NCBI GenBank assembly: GCA_934691925.1
Contig: CAKUTI010000043.1
Coordinates: 1 to 11,742, forward strand
DNA from: an uncultured Treponema sp.
Lineage (GTDB): Bacteria > Spirochaetota > Spirochaetia > Treponematales > Treponemataceae
Length of the DNA stretch: 11,742 nucleotides
Direction of reading: 5' to 3'
The translations under genes and the position numbers were made by a program. How positions within the stretch are numbered: the first letter of the stretch is position 1; every line of letters begins with the position of its first letter. Positions 6,415 through 11,742 of the stretch are shown here, in pieces. The notes under the pieces are model-generated. The model was not told where the DNA came from, searched no databases, and saw only the letters and a list, made by a program, of their open reading frames with translations.

Positions 6415-7116
6415 TTAATGAGCAATCAAACTCATTCCAATATCATATGTTCTTAACTCTATCTCAGGGTTGTTTTCGCAACGAGCTTTTAAATCTTCGC
6501 CAATTTTTCCACAAATAATTAAACCAGTTACTTTTACTCCCCATTTTGCAAAAAGTTTTTTAACATCTTCTAATGGAGATTTCAGTCTTTCCAAAGTATA
6601 AACATCCGCCTTTCCTGATTCAAAAATTGCAACAATAACGCTTTTCGCTTTATCATTCTCAAGAATTATAGCTTCATTATTTCGATCTTTTGCTTCTTTA
6701 CAAATTTTATAACCAGAAAAAAGATTTTCAAGATTTTTCAAAAATACAGCTTTCAATAACTCAAGCTCAATGCGAGGAGTTAAATCAATATCTTTTAAAT
6801 TATTAGGGAGATTTTCAATTACAAAGTCATTCTTGCAAAACAGAATGTATTGTTTTAAAGCCGCAATCGGTCCGCCTCCAGCTCCTTTCCCAATTTTTTC
6901 AAAACATCCACCAGCTCCGTAAAGTCTTTCTAACAATTCCAACTTTTTTATATCATTGCAGTCATAAATAAAAAAAGAAGAATCTGCATTTTTACGATGA
7001 TGTATGCCAATCTGTTTTAACTGTGAACTGTAAGTCTTAGCTGTATCAATCGATTTTCCAGCTTTTTCAACAAGCCATCTTCTAAAGGTCAATTCTCTTT
7101 GTTTTGTAAATTTCAT
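6415..7116 (-). CDS. Unknown protein: recombinase-type N-terminal helical domain plus NucS/DUF91-like domain with missing catalytic residues
   Basis: 233 residues, cytoplasmic. Residues 5-95 look like the SAM-like core-binding domain of tyrosine recombinases and some restriction-linked proteins (FRRWLVEKAGKSIDTAKTYS, then AALKQYILF). Residues 115-227 follow the layout of NucS/DUF91 PD-(D/E)XK nucleases: E-L-E-L-L-x-x-x-x-L-K-N-L-E, two strands, GLIICGKI, then a short helix. The expected catalytic core (G-x-I-D-L-L ... V-V-I-E-L-K-x-G-K-A) instead reads EAIILEND (148-155) and VIVAIFESGKA (160-170): Asp and Lys are lost and Glu is displaced, so I infer a non-cutting fold. Start: ATG at 7116 with GGAG 11 nt upstream; the frame is open to a TTG at 7155, which overlaps the upstream stop but has no ribosome site. 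It is AT-rich compared with its neighbours and is the second gene of an operon with 7152-7586. Confidence 0.7.
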   Translation of the reverse strand: MKFTKQRELTFRRWLVEKAGKSIDTAKTYSSQLKQIGIHHRKNADSSFFIYDCNDIKKLELLERLYGAGGCFEKIGKGAGGGPIAALKQYILFCKNDFVIENLPNNLKDIDLTPRIELELLKAVFLKNLENLFSGYKICKEAKDRNNEAIILENDKAKSVIVAIFESGKADVYTLERLKSPLEDVKKLFAKWGVKVTGLIICGKIGEDLKARCENNPEIELRTYDIGMSLIAH

Positions 7117-7151
7117 AGAAAACGAAACTCCATCTAAAACAATTTTATAAA

Positions 7152-7586
7152 TCAATAATTGTAAGTTACCACAACCATTTGATTGAACTTACATTCCTCT
7201 GGTCTGATTTTTCCTAAATACGGAGAATTCTTCACTTCATCGCCTTTTTTGCTTGGAAGCGCGTAGCGAGAAAGCAATTTAGGAAACTCTTTTACTTCAT
7301 CATCATTTTCGAATTCTTTCATCAGCTCATCGTTTTCATCAATTTTTTTCCAGCCATGCTTGTCCATTTTGAAAACAGCAACAATCAGTTTATTATAGAC
7401 GCCGCAAACAAAATCAGCCTCATTCGCTTTTTCCACATCTTTTATTGGCCAATATTTTCGGACACAATCATAAACTGTTTCGCGGCCTACAACTTTTTCG
7501 CCTTTTTCTAATTTTCCATATGATTTGTTAATACATACAAAAATCACTTTTCCATTTTTTGAATCAAAGACATTCTGAGACATCAT
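7152..7586 (-). CDS. Protein of unknown function with an R-K-Y-W core domain, first gene of the operon
   Basis: 144 residues from the ATG at 7586. I do not recognise a named function. The core YDCVRKYWPI (39-48), ADFVCGVYNKLIVAVFKMD (57-75) and an ending SPYLGKIRPEE...TYNY parallels the protein at 1049-1405 (EATRKWWR, ADYVFSVIDGVVQEVYMI, ...NPVRYNF). Between about 76 and 110 there is an acidic insert (KKIDENDELMKEFENDDEVK). No membrane segment or signal peptide. Start: AAGGAG 6 nt upstream of ATGATG at 7581-7586. The frame also extends to a TTG at 7649, but that codon is itself part of the predicted -35 box, so it cannot be the start. It is 35 nt from the downstream gene, or overlaps it if the TTG there is used. 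It diverges from the XRE gene. Defence or addiction is a guess from context. Confidence 0.7.
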   Translation of the reverse strand: MMSQNVFDSKNGKVIFVCINKSYGKLEKGEKVVGRETVYDCVRKYWPIKDVEKANEADFVCGVYNKLIVAVFKMDKHGWKKIDENDELMKEFENDDEVKEFPKLLSRYALPSKKGDEVKNSPYLGKIRPEECKFNQMVVVTYNY

Positions 7587-7621
7587 TAACTTCTCCTTAT
7601 ATTTATTAGCGTAATGTTTAT

Positions 7622-7649
7622 ATTTTAGCTCATTTTTAGTTAGCGTCAA
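7622..7649 (-). promoter_or_regulatory. Promoter of the 7152-7586 / 6415-7116 operon
   Basis: TTGACG (7644-7649), 16-bp spacer, TAAAAT (7622-7627) on the minus strand. The predicted start is near 7615, with the AAGGAG site at about 7593-7598. It lies back to back with the XRE start at 7691, so the XRE protein could control it. Confidence 0.55.
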
Positions 7650-7677
7650 GCGTATACAAAAACGAAAATCAGGCTTT

Positions 7678-7683
7678 TAGAAT
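7678..7683 (+). promoter_or_regulatory. -10-like box, possible leaderless start for the XRE gene
   Basis: TAGAAT lies 7 nt before the ATG at 7691, the distance at which transcription would start at or next to the start codon. No Shine-Dalgarno sequence precedes the ATG. No convincing -35 box is seen. Confidence 0.35.
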
Positions 7684-7690
7684 ATAAACA

Positions 7691-8008
7691 ATGGACTTAC
7701 AAGACATTTTTATTAGCAATCTGAAAAGATTCCGCAAGGAGCAGCGCATAACACAGGAAAAACTCGCGGAACTCTGCAAGACGGACACGTCCTACATCGG
7801 GCAGATTGAAACGAAAAAAAGATTTCCGTCGCTTTCGTTTGTTGAAAAAATAGCGGCCGCGCTTGAAATTGAGCCTTACAGACTTTATATGCCGCAAGAC
7901 TCAAAAAGCGACTCGGTTTCAGCCGAAGAACTCAGGCTGATTGAAGAAGAAATCCTGCGGACTTTGCAATCCGACATCAAAAAAATTGTGAAGAAGCACG
8001 GAATTTAA
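7691..8008 (+). CDS. XRE-family helix-turn-helix transcriptional regulator
   Basis: 105 residues. The XRE/Cro-C1 domain occupies about 5-66: LKRFRKEQRITQEKLAELCK, TDTSYIGQIETKKRFPSLSF, then VEKIAAALEIEPYRLY. The Q-E-K-L-A-E and S-Y-I-G-Q-I-E segments are the two HTH helices. The roughly 35-residue tail is acidic then basic (SAEELRLIEEEILRTLQSDI, KKIVKKHGI) and probably mediates dimerisation. The shape fits a DNA-binding repressor or restriction-type controller protein. It diverges from the unknown operon with about 105 nt between starts, so regulating that operon is plausible. Its base use is richer in GC than the operon and like the rest of the chromosome, so it may predate the operon. A decayed relative lies at 1794-1939. 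There is no ribosome site before the ATG. Confidence 0.85.
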   Translation: MDLQDIFISNLKRFRKEQRITQEKLAELCKTDTSYIGQIETKKRFPSLSFVEKIAAALEIEPYRLYMPQDSKSDSVSAEELRLIEEEILRTLQSDIKKIVKKHGI

Positions 8009-8036
8009 GACGCAGGATTTTGATTGTTTTTGATTT

Positions 8037-8672
8037 TTAGAATTTTGCAGTTCCGCCGACTTTTATAAACGCCGGATAGCCGACTTCAACATTTGCCGCG
8101 AATTTTTCAGTGAAGAAATACTGCGCGCCAAGATTCAGTCCGCCATAGAAATTTGTTCCGCTTGAATCAGATGAAGTTTTTGAGCTTGTTCCGCCATAAC
8201 CGTATATATCGTCTGTCGTAACTTTGTAATCGACTTTCCAGTTGTAGAATTCAAGGCCGAGGCGGAGACCCGCGTAAACATCGAGCTTTTCAACTGGAAG
8301 CTGAACGTGGTAGTTCAAAAGCGCGCCGACGTTGATATAGTTCATCGTGCCTTCCCACTTGTATTTTCCGTAATCCCACGACTGGCTTTCGTCCATTCCG
8401 TCCTGCGCATATCCGATAAATCCGCCGAATCCGAGAGGAAGCCCGCCGAGCTTTTTTGTGTACTCAACAGAAGCTTCAAGATACGGAACTTTGAGCGAGC
8501 CGTCATAAGGCAAAGCCTCAGAATGTGCGGTTACGCCGATGTCGCCGTGAACAATAAAATCGCCTTCCTTGATTCCAGCTCCGTATTCTTTCCAGTCGAT
8601 TCCTGACTCCGCAGCCTGCGCGACAAACAATGCGCCCAAAAGACAAAATCCAACTGCCAATAGCTTTTTCAT
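8037..8672 (-). CDS. Outer-membrane beta-barrel protein
   Basis: 211 residues from the ATG at 8672. A clean signal peptide (MKKLLAVGFCLLGALFVAQA) with predicted cleavage after Ala20 is followed by amphipathic strands separated by turns (GFGGFIGYAQDG, NYINVGALLNYHVQLP, LDVYAGLRLGLEFYNW, NFYGGLNLGAQYFFTEKF) and a C-terminal Phe (VGGTAKF), the usual sign of BAM-dependent insertion. Strand count suggests an eight-stranded OmpA/OmpW-like barrel. A Ser/Thr/Gly-rich loop (about 159-171, GYGGTSSKTSSDSSG) would face outward. The function is unknown; it could be structural, a porin or an adhesin. The frame is open to 8741, but GGGAGGG precedes the ATG at 8672 and the signal peptide starts there. It converges on the XRE gene with 28 nt between. 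Confidence 0.85.
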   Translation of the reverse strand: MKKLLAVGFCLLGALFVAQAAESGIDWKEYGAGIKEGDFIVHGDIGVTAHSEALPYDGSLKVPYLEASVEYTKKLGGLPLGFGGFIGYAQDGMDESQSWDYGKYKWEGTMNYINVGALLNYHVQLPVEKLDVYAGLRLGLEFYNWKVDYKVTTDDIYGYGGTSSKTSSDSSGTNFYGGLNLGAQYFFTEKFAANVEVGYPAFIKVGGTAKF

Positions 8673-8795
8673 AAAAGCCCTCCCATAATTTTGTAATATG
8701 CCAGCCGACAGCCTCGCGTAATGAAATAATGAAAGTTTCAAAAGCTAGCTGCCTTGACTAACGATTTACACAGATTATAAGAGTGGACACAAAAA

Positions 8796-8820
8796 AAAGG
8801 TCGCAAAATAAGCGACCTTT
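8796..8820 (-). terminator. Intrinsic terminator of the prohibitin-DUF1858 operon
   Basis: A perfect 9-bp stem, AAAGGTCGC (8796-8804) / GCGACCTTT (8812-8820), with a 7-nt loop; on the minus strand the stem runs straight into TTTTTTTT. It lies 30 nt past the stop of the gene at 8851. Confidence 0.85.
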
Positions 8821-8850
8821 CATCTTAGGGGAGTTTTTGTTTTTTGCTTT

Positions 8851-9105
8851 CTATGCCTTTTTTGCAGCTTCAGACTGCATATCGGCAAGGAAATCGTTCA
8901 GGTCAGCCACAACCTCGTCAGGATTAAGACCGTGAACCATCGCCGCTTCCTCCAAAGTTTCCATTTGCGAGGCGAAGCAAGAAATGCAGTGCATTCCCAT
9001 CATCATAAGCGGCTCCACAAGCTCCGGATGCTTTTCCACAAGCACTGAGACAAGCACGTCTTTTTTAATTTTTTCAGGTTCAGATTTTTCATTCATCTCG
9101 TTCAT
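8851..9105 (-). CDS. DUF1858-domain small protein
   Basis: 84 residues. The DUF1858 domain is clear: a helical start (KKDVLVSVLVEKHPELVEPL), then MGMHCISCFASQMETLEEAA and HGLNPDEVVADLNDFL. The family carries C-x-x-C, here HC-I-S-C at about 39-42, which in hybrid or ScdA-linked members is proposed to bind metal or act in redox. It is common in anaerobes; the biochemical role of stand-alone members is not known. The ATG at 9105 is 15 nt past the stop of the prohibitin-like gene, with GAGAG upstream; a second ATG 3 codons in is possible. It is the last gene of the operon, before a strong terminator. Confidence 0.85.
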   Translation of the reverse strand: MNEMNEKSEPEKIKKDVLVSVLVEKHPELVEPLMMMGMHCISCFASQMETLEEAAMVHGLNPDEVVADLNDFLADMQSEAAKKA

Positions 9106-9120
9106 TTTTTATTTTCGCTC

Positions 9121-10059
9121 TCAGTTTGAAGATTCTTTCGCAGCCGGCAAAGTCACAATTCCACCTGCGGCAGTCAACGGAACATATTCAGGAACTTGGC
9201 GGCCGTCCCATTTTTTCGCTTTTTCAAGCTCAATTTCAAGCTCCTTCAGTTTTATTTCAACCTGATAATTCTGCGCGACTTTCGCGTTGTAGTAAGCGAG
9301 CGCGTCAGCCTCAACGCGTTTTGCCTCAGCCGCTTTCTGCGCCTTTATAAGCTCTCCCTCAGCGGTCTGCTCCGCGGCTTTTTTAGCCGCCTCAGCCTCG
9401 GCAACCTGCTTCTGCGCGTTTGTCTCCGTGAGCTTCAAGTCCTGCTCAGCCTGACGAACCTGCTGCGTTCTGTTCATCGTCTCTTTTATGTTCTTGTCAA
9501 AGTCATCGCTCCAGTTCCAGTTGGAAATTGTAAGCTGCGTAACTTCAACAGGATATTCAGAAAGCTTTGCGGAAAGATTCGCCTGAACCGCCTGCGTAAT
9601 CTTGTCCTGATTTTCAATCAAGTCATAAATCGAATATTTTCCGACAGCTTCCTTTACAGAAGAAATCAGGCTTTTTGTAATCGCATTCTGCAAAATCGAC
9701 TCGCTGTATTTTTTAACTGCGTCCATAAGGCGCGCGTCATCATATCTGTAAAAAACCGTAACTTGCGAAGCGACAGTCTGCATATCCTTTGTGATTGCTC
9801 CGTCCTCGTCAACAGAAAAATTCACGTTCATTCCCTTTGGAACAATCGAGTATCTTTTTATCACGCTGATAAACGGAATGTGATAATGCATTCCCGGCTG
9901 CAAAACATCGCCTGAAACTTCGCCGAGCTTAACTTCAATTCCGCGCTCGTTCGGGCCGACAACTGTAATCGAATTGTAAATAAGAGCCGCAAGCACCGCG
10001 ATAACAATGATAATCACAAAAGGCTTCTTGCCGACTTTTTTCTTCGCATTTTCTGCCAT
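9121..10059 (-). CDS. Prohibitin-like SPFH/Band 7 membrane-anchored protein
   Basis: 312 residues, usual length for the family. A basic N-terminus precedes one membrane anchor (PFVIIIVIAVLAALIYNSI, about 13-31), then the SPFH domain (about 33-200): VGPNERGIEVKLGEV, LQPGMHYHIPF and DMQTVASQVTVFYRYDD, with NWNWSDDFDKNIKETMNRTQ near its end. A long Ala/Glu/Lys-rich coiled coil (about 200-285) drives ring assembly. Members scaffold membrane microdomains and hold proteases such as FtsH; here the client is unknown. The ATG at 10059 has AGGAGAA upstream. A promoter at 10122-10150 faces it, and the DUF1858 gene follows after 15 nt. A long open frame antisense to the coiled coil (9196-9915) is a composition artefact. 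Confidence 0.9.
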   Translation of the reverse strand: MAENAKKKVGKKPFVIIIVIAVLAALIYNSITVVGPNERGIEVKLGEVSGDVLQPGMHYHIPFISVIKRYSIVPKGMNVNFSVDEDGAITKDMQTVASQVTVFYRYDDARLMDAVKKYSESILQNAITKSLISSVKEAVGKYSIYDLIENQDKITQAVQANLSAKLSEYPVEVTQLTISNWNWSDDFDKNIKETMNRTQQVRQAEQDLKLTETNAQKQVAEAEAAKKAAEQTAEGELIKAQKAAEAKRVEADALAYYNAKVAQNYQVEIKLKELEIELEKAKKWDGRQVPEYVPLTAAGGIVTLPAAKESSN

Positions 10060-10121
10060 AAAATTCTCCTAAAATCAATGGGGAAATCTAAATCTCCACA
10101 ATTTGGCTTTTTAATAGAATA

Positions 10122-10150
10122 AATATACAGAACTTTTTATAGAATCGCAA
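10122..10150 (-). promoter_or_regulatory. Promoter of the prohibitin-DUF1858 operon
   Basis: On the minus strand TTGCGA (10145-10150), a 17-bp spacer and TATATT (10122-10127). The predicted start is near 10115, giving a leader of about 56 nt. Confidence 0.5.
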
Positions 10151-10167
10151 ACAAAAACATTCTATAA
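10137..10167. repeat. 9-bp inverted repeat between divergent promoters
   Basis: TTATAGAAT (10137-10145) and ATTCTATAA (10159-10167) are perfect inverted copies 13 bp apart. They overlap the -35 region of the minus promoter and the -10 box of the plus promoter, so they could be a shared operator or just two mirrored -10-like boxes. Confidence 0.5.
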
Positions 10168-10168
10168 T
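10163..10168 (+). promoter_or_regulatory. -10 box of the lipid kinase gene, probably leaderless
   Basis: Consensus TATAAT ends 6 nt before the ATG at 10175, so transcription would begin at about the start codon. There is no Shine-Dalgarno sequence and no clear -35. Confidence 0.5.
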
Positions 10169-10174
10169 TTATTT

Positions 10175-11149
10175 ATGCTGCATTTTATCGTGAATATCCG
10201 CGGAGGAAGCGGAAAAGCGTTTCTCAAATGGAACAAAATCCAGAAAATTCTTAAAGACAAAAATATCGAATACAAAACGCACGTTACGCAGAGAGCTGGA
10301 CACGCCTCGCAAATCGCGCGCGAGCTTTCTCTTTCCGATGAAAGCGACATCCGGCTTGTGGTTGTCGGCGGAGACGGAGCGTTAAACGAAGTTATAAACG
10401 GAATCGGAAAGAACGAAAAAGGCGAAATTCAGGCGGAAAACTTCTCAAAAATCAAAATCGGGCTGGTTCCGACAGGAAGCGGAAACGACTTTAGCCGGGG
10501 AATGAAAATTCCGCGTCACAATCCCCAAAAAGCTCTCGAGAAAATTCTTAATTCAGACGGAAAACAGAAAATCGACTTGGGAATGGCGACAATTCTTGAC
10601 GAAAATTTTCCAGATGAAAGCTCCCGGAGCAATCTTTTTGCAATCAGCTCAGGATTTGGTCTCAACGCGATTGTTGGAACTGGAATCAACACAGCGAAAA
10701 TCAAGAAAATACTGAATTTTATTCACTTGGGGAAGCTCAGCTACGGATTCTACACGATTCAGACGCTCTTCACGATGAAAACTTATTCAGTGAATCTGAA
10801 ATTTGACGATGAAGAGCCGAAGCCGTTCAAGAAAATGATTTTCCTTGCGAATATGAACCTGAAAACCGAGGGCGGCGGAGTTCCGATGAATCCAGAGGCA
10901 AAGGCGGACGATGGGAAAATTTCAATCTGCATGGCGCACGGCGTTCCAAAAATTATGACTTTCTTCTTCTTTCCATTTTTGATTCTCGGACTTCAAAAAA
11001 ATCTTCCGGGATTTTTCCTCAAAGACTGCAAAAAGCTCGAAATCGATTCCGACAAGCCGTCAGTTCTTCACACCGACGGAGAATTCAGGGGAAATGTAAA
11101 AAGAGTCCGCTGGGAAGCCCTGCCAAGTGCGGTTTCAATTTTAATTTAG
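10175..11149 (+). CDS. Diacylglycerol-kinase-family lipid kinase (DgkB/YegS-like)
   Basis: 324 residues, normal for the family. It transfers phosphate from a nucleotide to a lipid alcohol such as diacylglycerol; the exact lipid is not clear from sequence. Seen: N-terminal FIVNIRGGSGKA (4-15), the nucleotide-binding VVVGGDGALNEVINGI (62-77), GLVPTGSGNDFSRG (96-109), SGFGLNA (159-165), GGGVPMNPEAKADDGK (233-248) and TDGEF (300-304), the usual order of the catalytic motifs including the acidic metal site. The ATG is exactly where the family starts, but no ribosome site precedes it; the -10 box suggests a leaderless transcript. It diverges from the prohibitin operon and converges with the DUF4405-like gene. 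Confidence 0.9.
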   Translation: MLHFIVNIRGGSGKAFLKWNKIQKILKDKNIEYKTHVTQRAGHASQIARELSLSDESDIRLVVVGGDGALNEVINGIGKNEKGEIQAENFSKIKIGLVPTGSGNDFSRGMKIPRHNPQKALEKILNSDGKQKIDLGMATILDENFPDESSRSNLFAISSGFGLNAIVGTGINTAKIKKILNFIHLGKLSYGFYTIQTLFTMKTYSVNLKFDDEEPKPFKKMIFLANMNLKTEGGGVPMNPEAKADDGKISICMAHGVPKIMTFFFFPFLILGLQKNLPGFFLKDCKKLEIDSDKPSVLHTDGEFRGNVKRVRWEALPSAVSILI

Positions 11150-11154
11150 CAAGT

Positions 11155-11190
11155 AAAAAAAACGGCTGAGCTATCTAAAAGCGTTGCCGT
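11155..11190 (-). terminator. Terminator of the DUF4405-like gene
   Basis: ACGGC (11162-11166) pairs with GCCGT (11186-11190), and inside it GCT (11170-11172) with AGC (11180-11182); on the minus strand the stem ends in TTTTTTTT (11155-11162). It starts 12 nt after the stop at 11203. Confidence 0.6.
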
Positions 11191-11202
11191 GATGAATTTC
11201 AT

Positions 11203-11742
11203 TCAGCGTCGGCGTGACTGCAAAAAGTTCACAGCAAAATGCGAAAGCGCAATCATTCCGGCGGTCATTCCCAAATATTCTGCCACGCACACAAAAATAT
11301 TCGGCGCGGAAAGTTTCCATGCGTTCTGCCAGAAAAGATAGACGTAAAGCTGGCTGTGGACAATGCAAAAGATTCCGAGCGCGAAAACAAAAATCCACAG
11401 AATCTGCAAGGATATAAAGCGCGCTGATTTTTTTCCGTCGCCAGATTTTTTGCCATTTGCCGCCGTTTCAAGTTTTTTCAGCTTCGAATGAAGATGAAGC
11501 CCCAAGTGAAAGCCCATCACCAAAAATCCCCAGGAGCATGAAAAAGTGTGCAGCGGCCGGCTCCAGAAAGTCATATTATTAATAGAAGAAAACGCAAAAA
11601 CCGCTCCGCTCATCATAACCGAGCTGAACGCCATCAAAATCATCAGAGCAAACAAAAGCCACGCTGTCGCGCTGAACAAAATCCGCACGGAATTGTATTT
11701 TCCGCGCAGTGCCGAACGGTAAAAGCCGCCGTTCAAAATGTG
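11203..11742 (-). CDS. DUF4405-like integral membrane protein, 5' end cut by window
   Basis: About 179 residues remain and the frame stays open through the window edge (...HILNGGFYRSALRGKYNS), so the start is outside; the TTG at 11736 is probably not a start. Four membrane segments are visible: ILFSATAWLLFALMILMAFS, then WGFLVMGFHLGLHLH, ISLQILWIFVFALGIFCIV and NIFVCVAEYLGMTAGMIALS. The histidines in the first visible residues, RPLH and FHLGLHLH are the sort of spaced His that DUF4405 and cytochrome b-like proteins use for haem, so a small electron-transfer membrane protein is plausible. A basic loop (KLKKLETAANGKKSGDGKKS) links segments two and three. The C-terminus is RRR. Function inferred only from the family layout. 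Confidence 0.65.
   Translation of the reverse strand, partial: HILNGGFYRSALRGKYNSVRILFSATAWLLFALMILMAFSSVMMSGAVFAFSSINNMTFWSRPLHTFSCSWGFLVMGFHLGLHLHSKLKKLETAANGKKSGDGKKSARFISLQILWIFVFALGIFCIVHSQLYVYLFWQNAWKLSAPNIFVCVAEYLGMTAGMIALSHFAVNFLQSRRR

Noticed and set aside
7653..7658. GTATAC-type 6-bp palindrome between the XRE gene and the unknown operon as an operator
   Set aside because: Too short to stand out from chance and flanks are not symmetric; no second copy in the intergenic region.
9196..9915. 239-codon open frame on the plus strand, antisense to the prohibitin-like gene
   Set aside because: Its product is Leu/Arg/Phe-rich with no domain, no ribosome site, and arises from the Glu/Ala/Lys codon bias of the coiled coil on the other strand.
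1..11742. CRISPR arrays, tRNA/rRNA genes, insertion sequences with transposase, riboswitches
   Set aside because: Looked for regularly spaced direct repeats, tRNA cloverleaf arms, transposase motifs and known leader folds; none found by eye.

Overview
The window looks like chromosomal DNA of a host-associated spirochaete, most likely a Treponema. This is an inference from gene content and style, not from a marker gene. It has moderately low GC, purine-rich GGAG-type ribosome binding sites with some TTG starts, small outer-membrane-type beta-barrel proteins ending in Phe, a DUF1858 protein typical of anaerobes, and a dispersed palindrome whose arms read GTCATTCCGAA. Most genes are on the minus strand.

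Layout. 1-865: the 5' part of a deoxyxylulose-phosphate synthase (dxs, minus) with a near-consensus promoter and a perfect 15-bp palindrome next to the predicted transcription start. 1049-1405: a small protein of unknown function with an R-K-W-W core. 1494-2128: a degraded patch containing a frameshifted small exported-protein gene, the frameshifted C-terminal end of an XRE regulator, and the last 29 codons of a YoeB/Txe-type toxin. 2139-4957: a MATE transporter downstream of an exported transglutaminase-like/beta-barrel fusion protein. 5041-5119: a REP-like palindromic repeat. 5132-6262: an ankyrin-repeat protein with a C-terminal helical domain containing an F-S-K-I-R core. 6349-8008: an AT-rich two-gene operon of unknown function, divergent from an XRE regulator. 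8037-8672: an outer-membrane beta-barrel protein. 8796-10150: a prohibitin-like SPFH protein and a DUF1858 protein in one operon with a strong terminator. 10163-11149: a diacylglycerol-kinase-family lipid kinase that may be leaderless. 11155-11742: a DUF4405-like membrane protein, cut by the window edge, with its terminator.

The housekeeping blocks (isoprenoid precursor synthesis, lipid phosphorylation, membrane-domain scaffolding, outer-membrane proteins) look ordinary. The accessory part is 1049-2128 plus 5041-7690. The best candidate for something undescribed is the operon at 6415-7586. One gene encodes a protein with a recombinase-type N-terminal helical domain and a C-terminal region resembling the NucS/DUF91 nuclease fold, with the expected catalytic positions replaced. 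Its partner seems to belong to the same small-domain family as the protein at 1049-1405. Both kinds of protein lie beside XRE or toxin-type genes, which suggests a defence or addiction function. No function is proven by the sequence, and all homology statements here come from reading motifs, not from searches.
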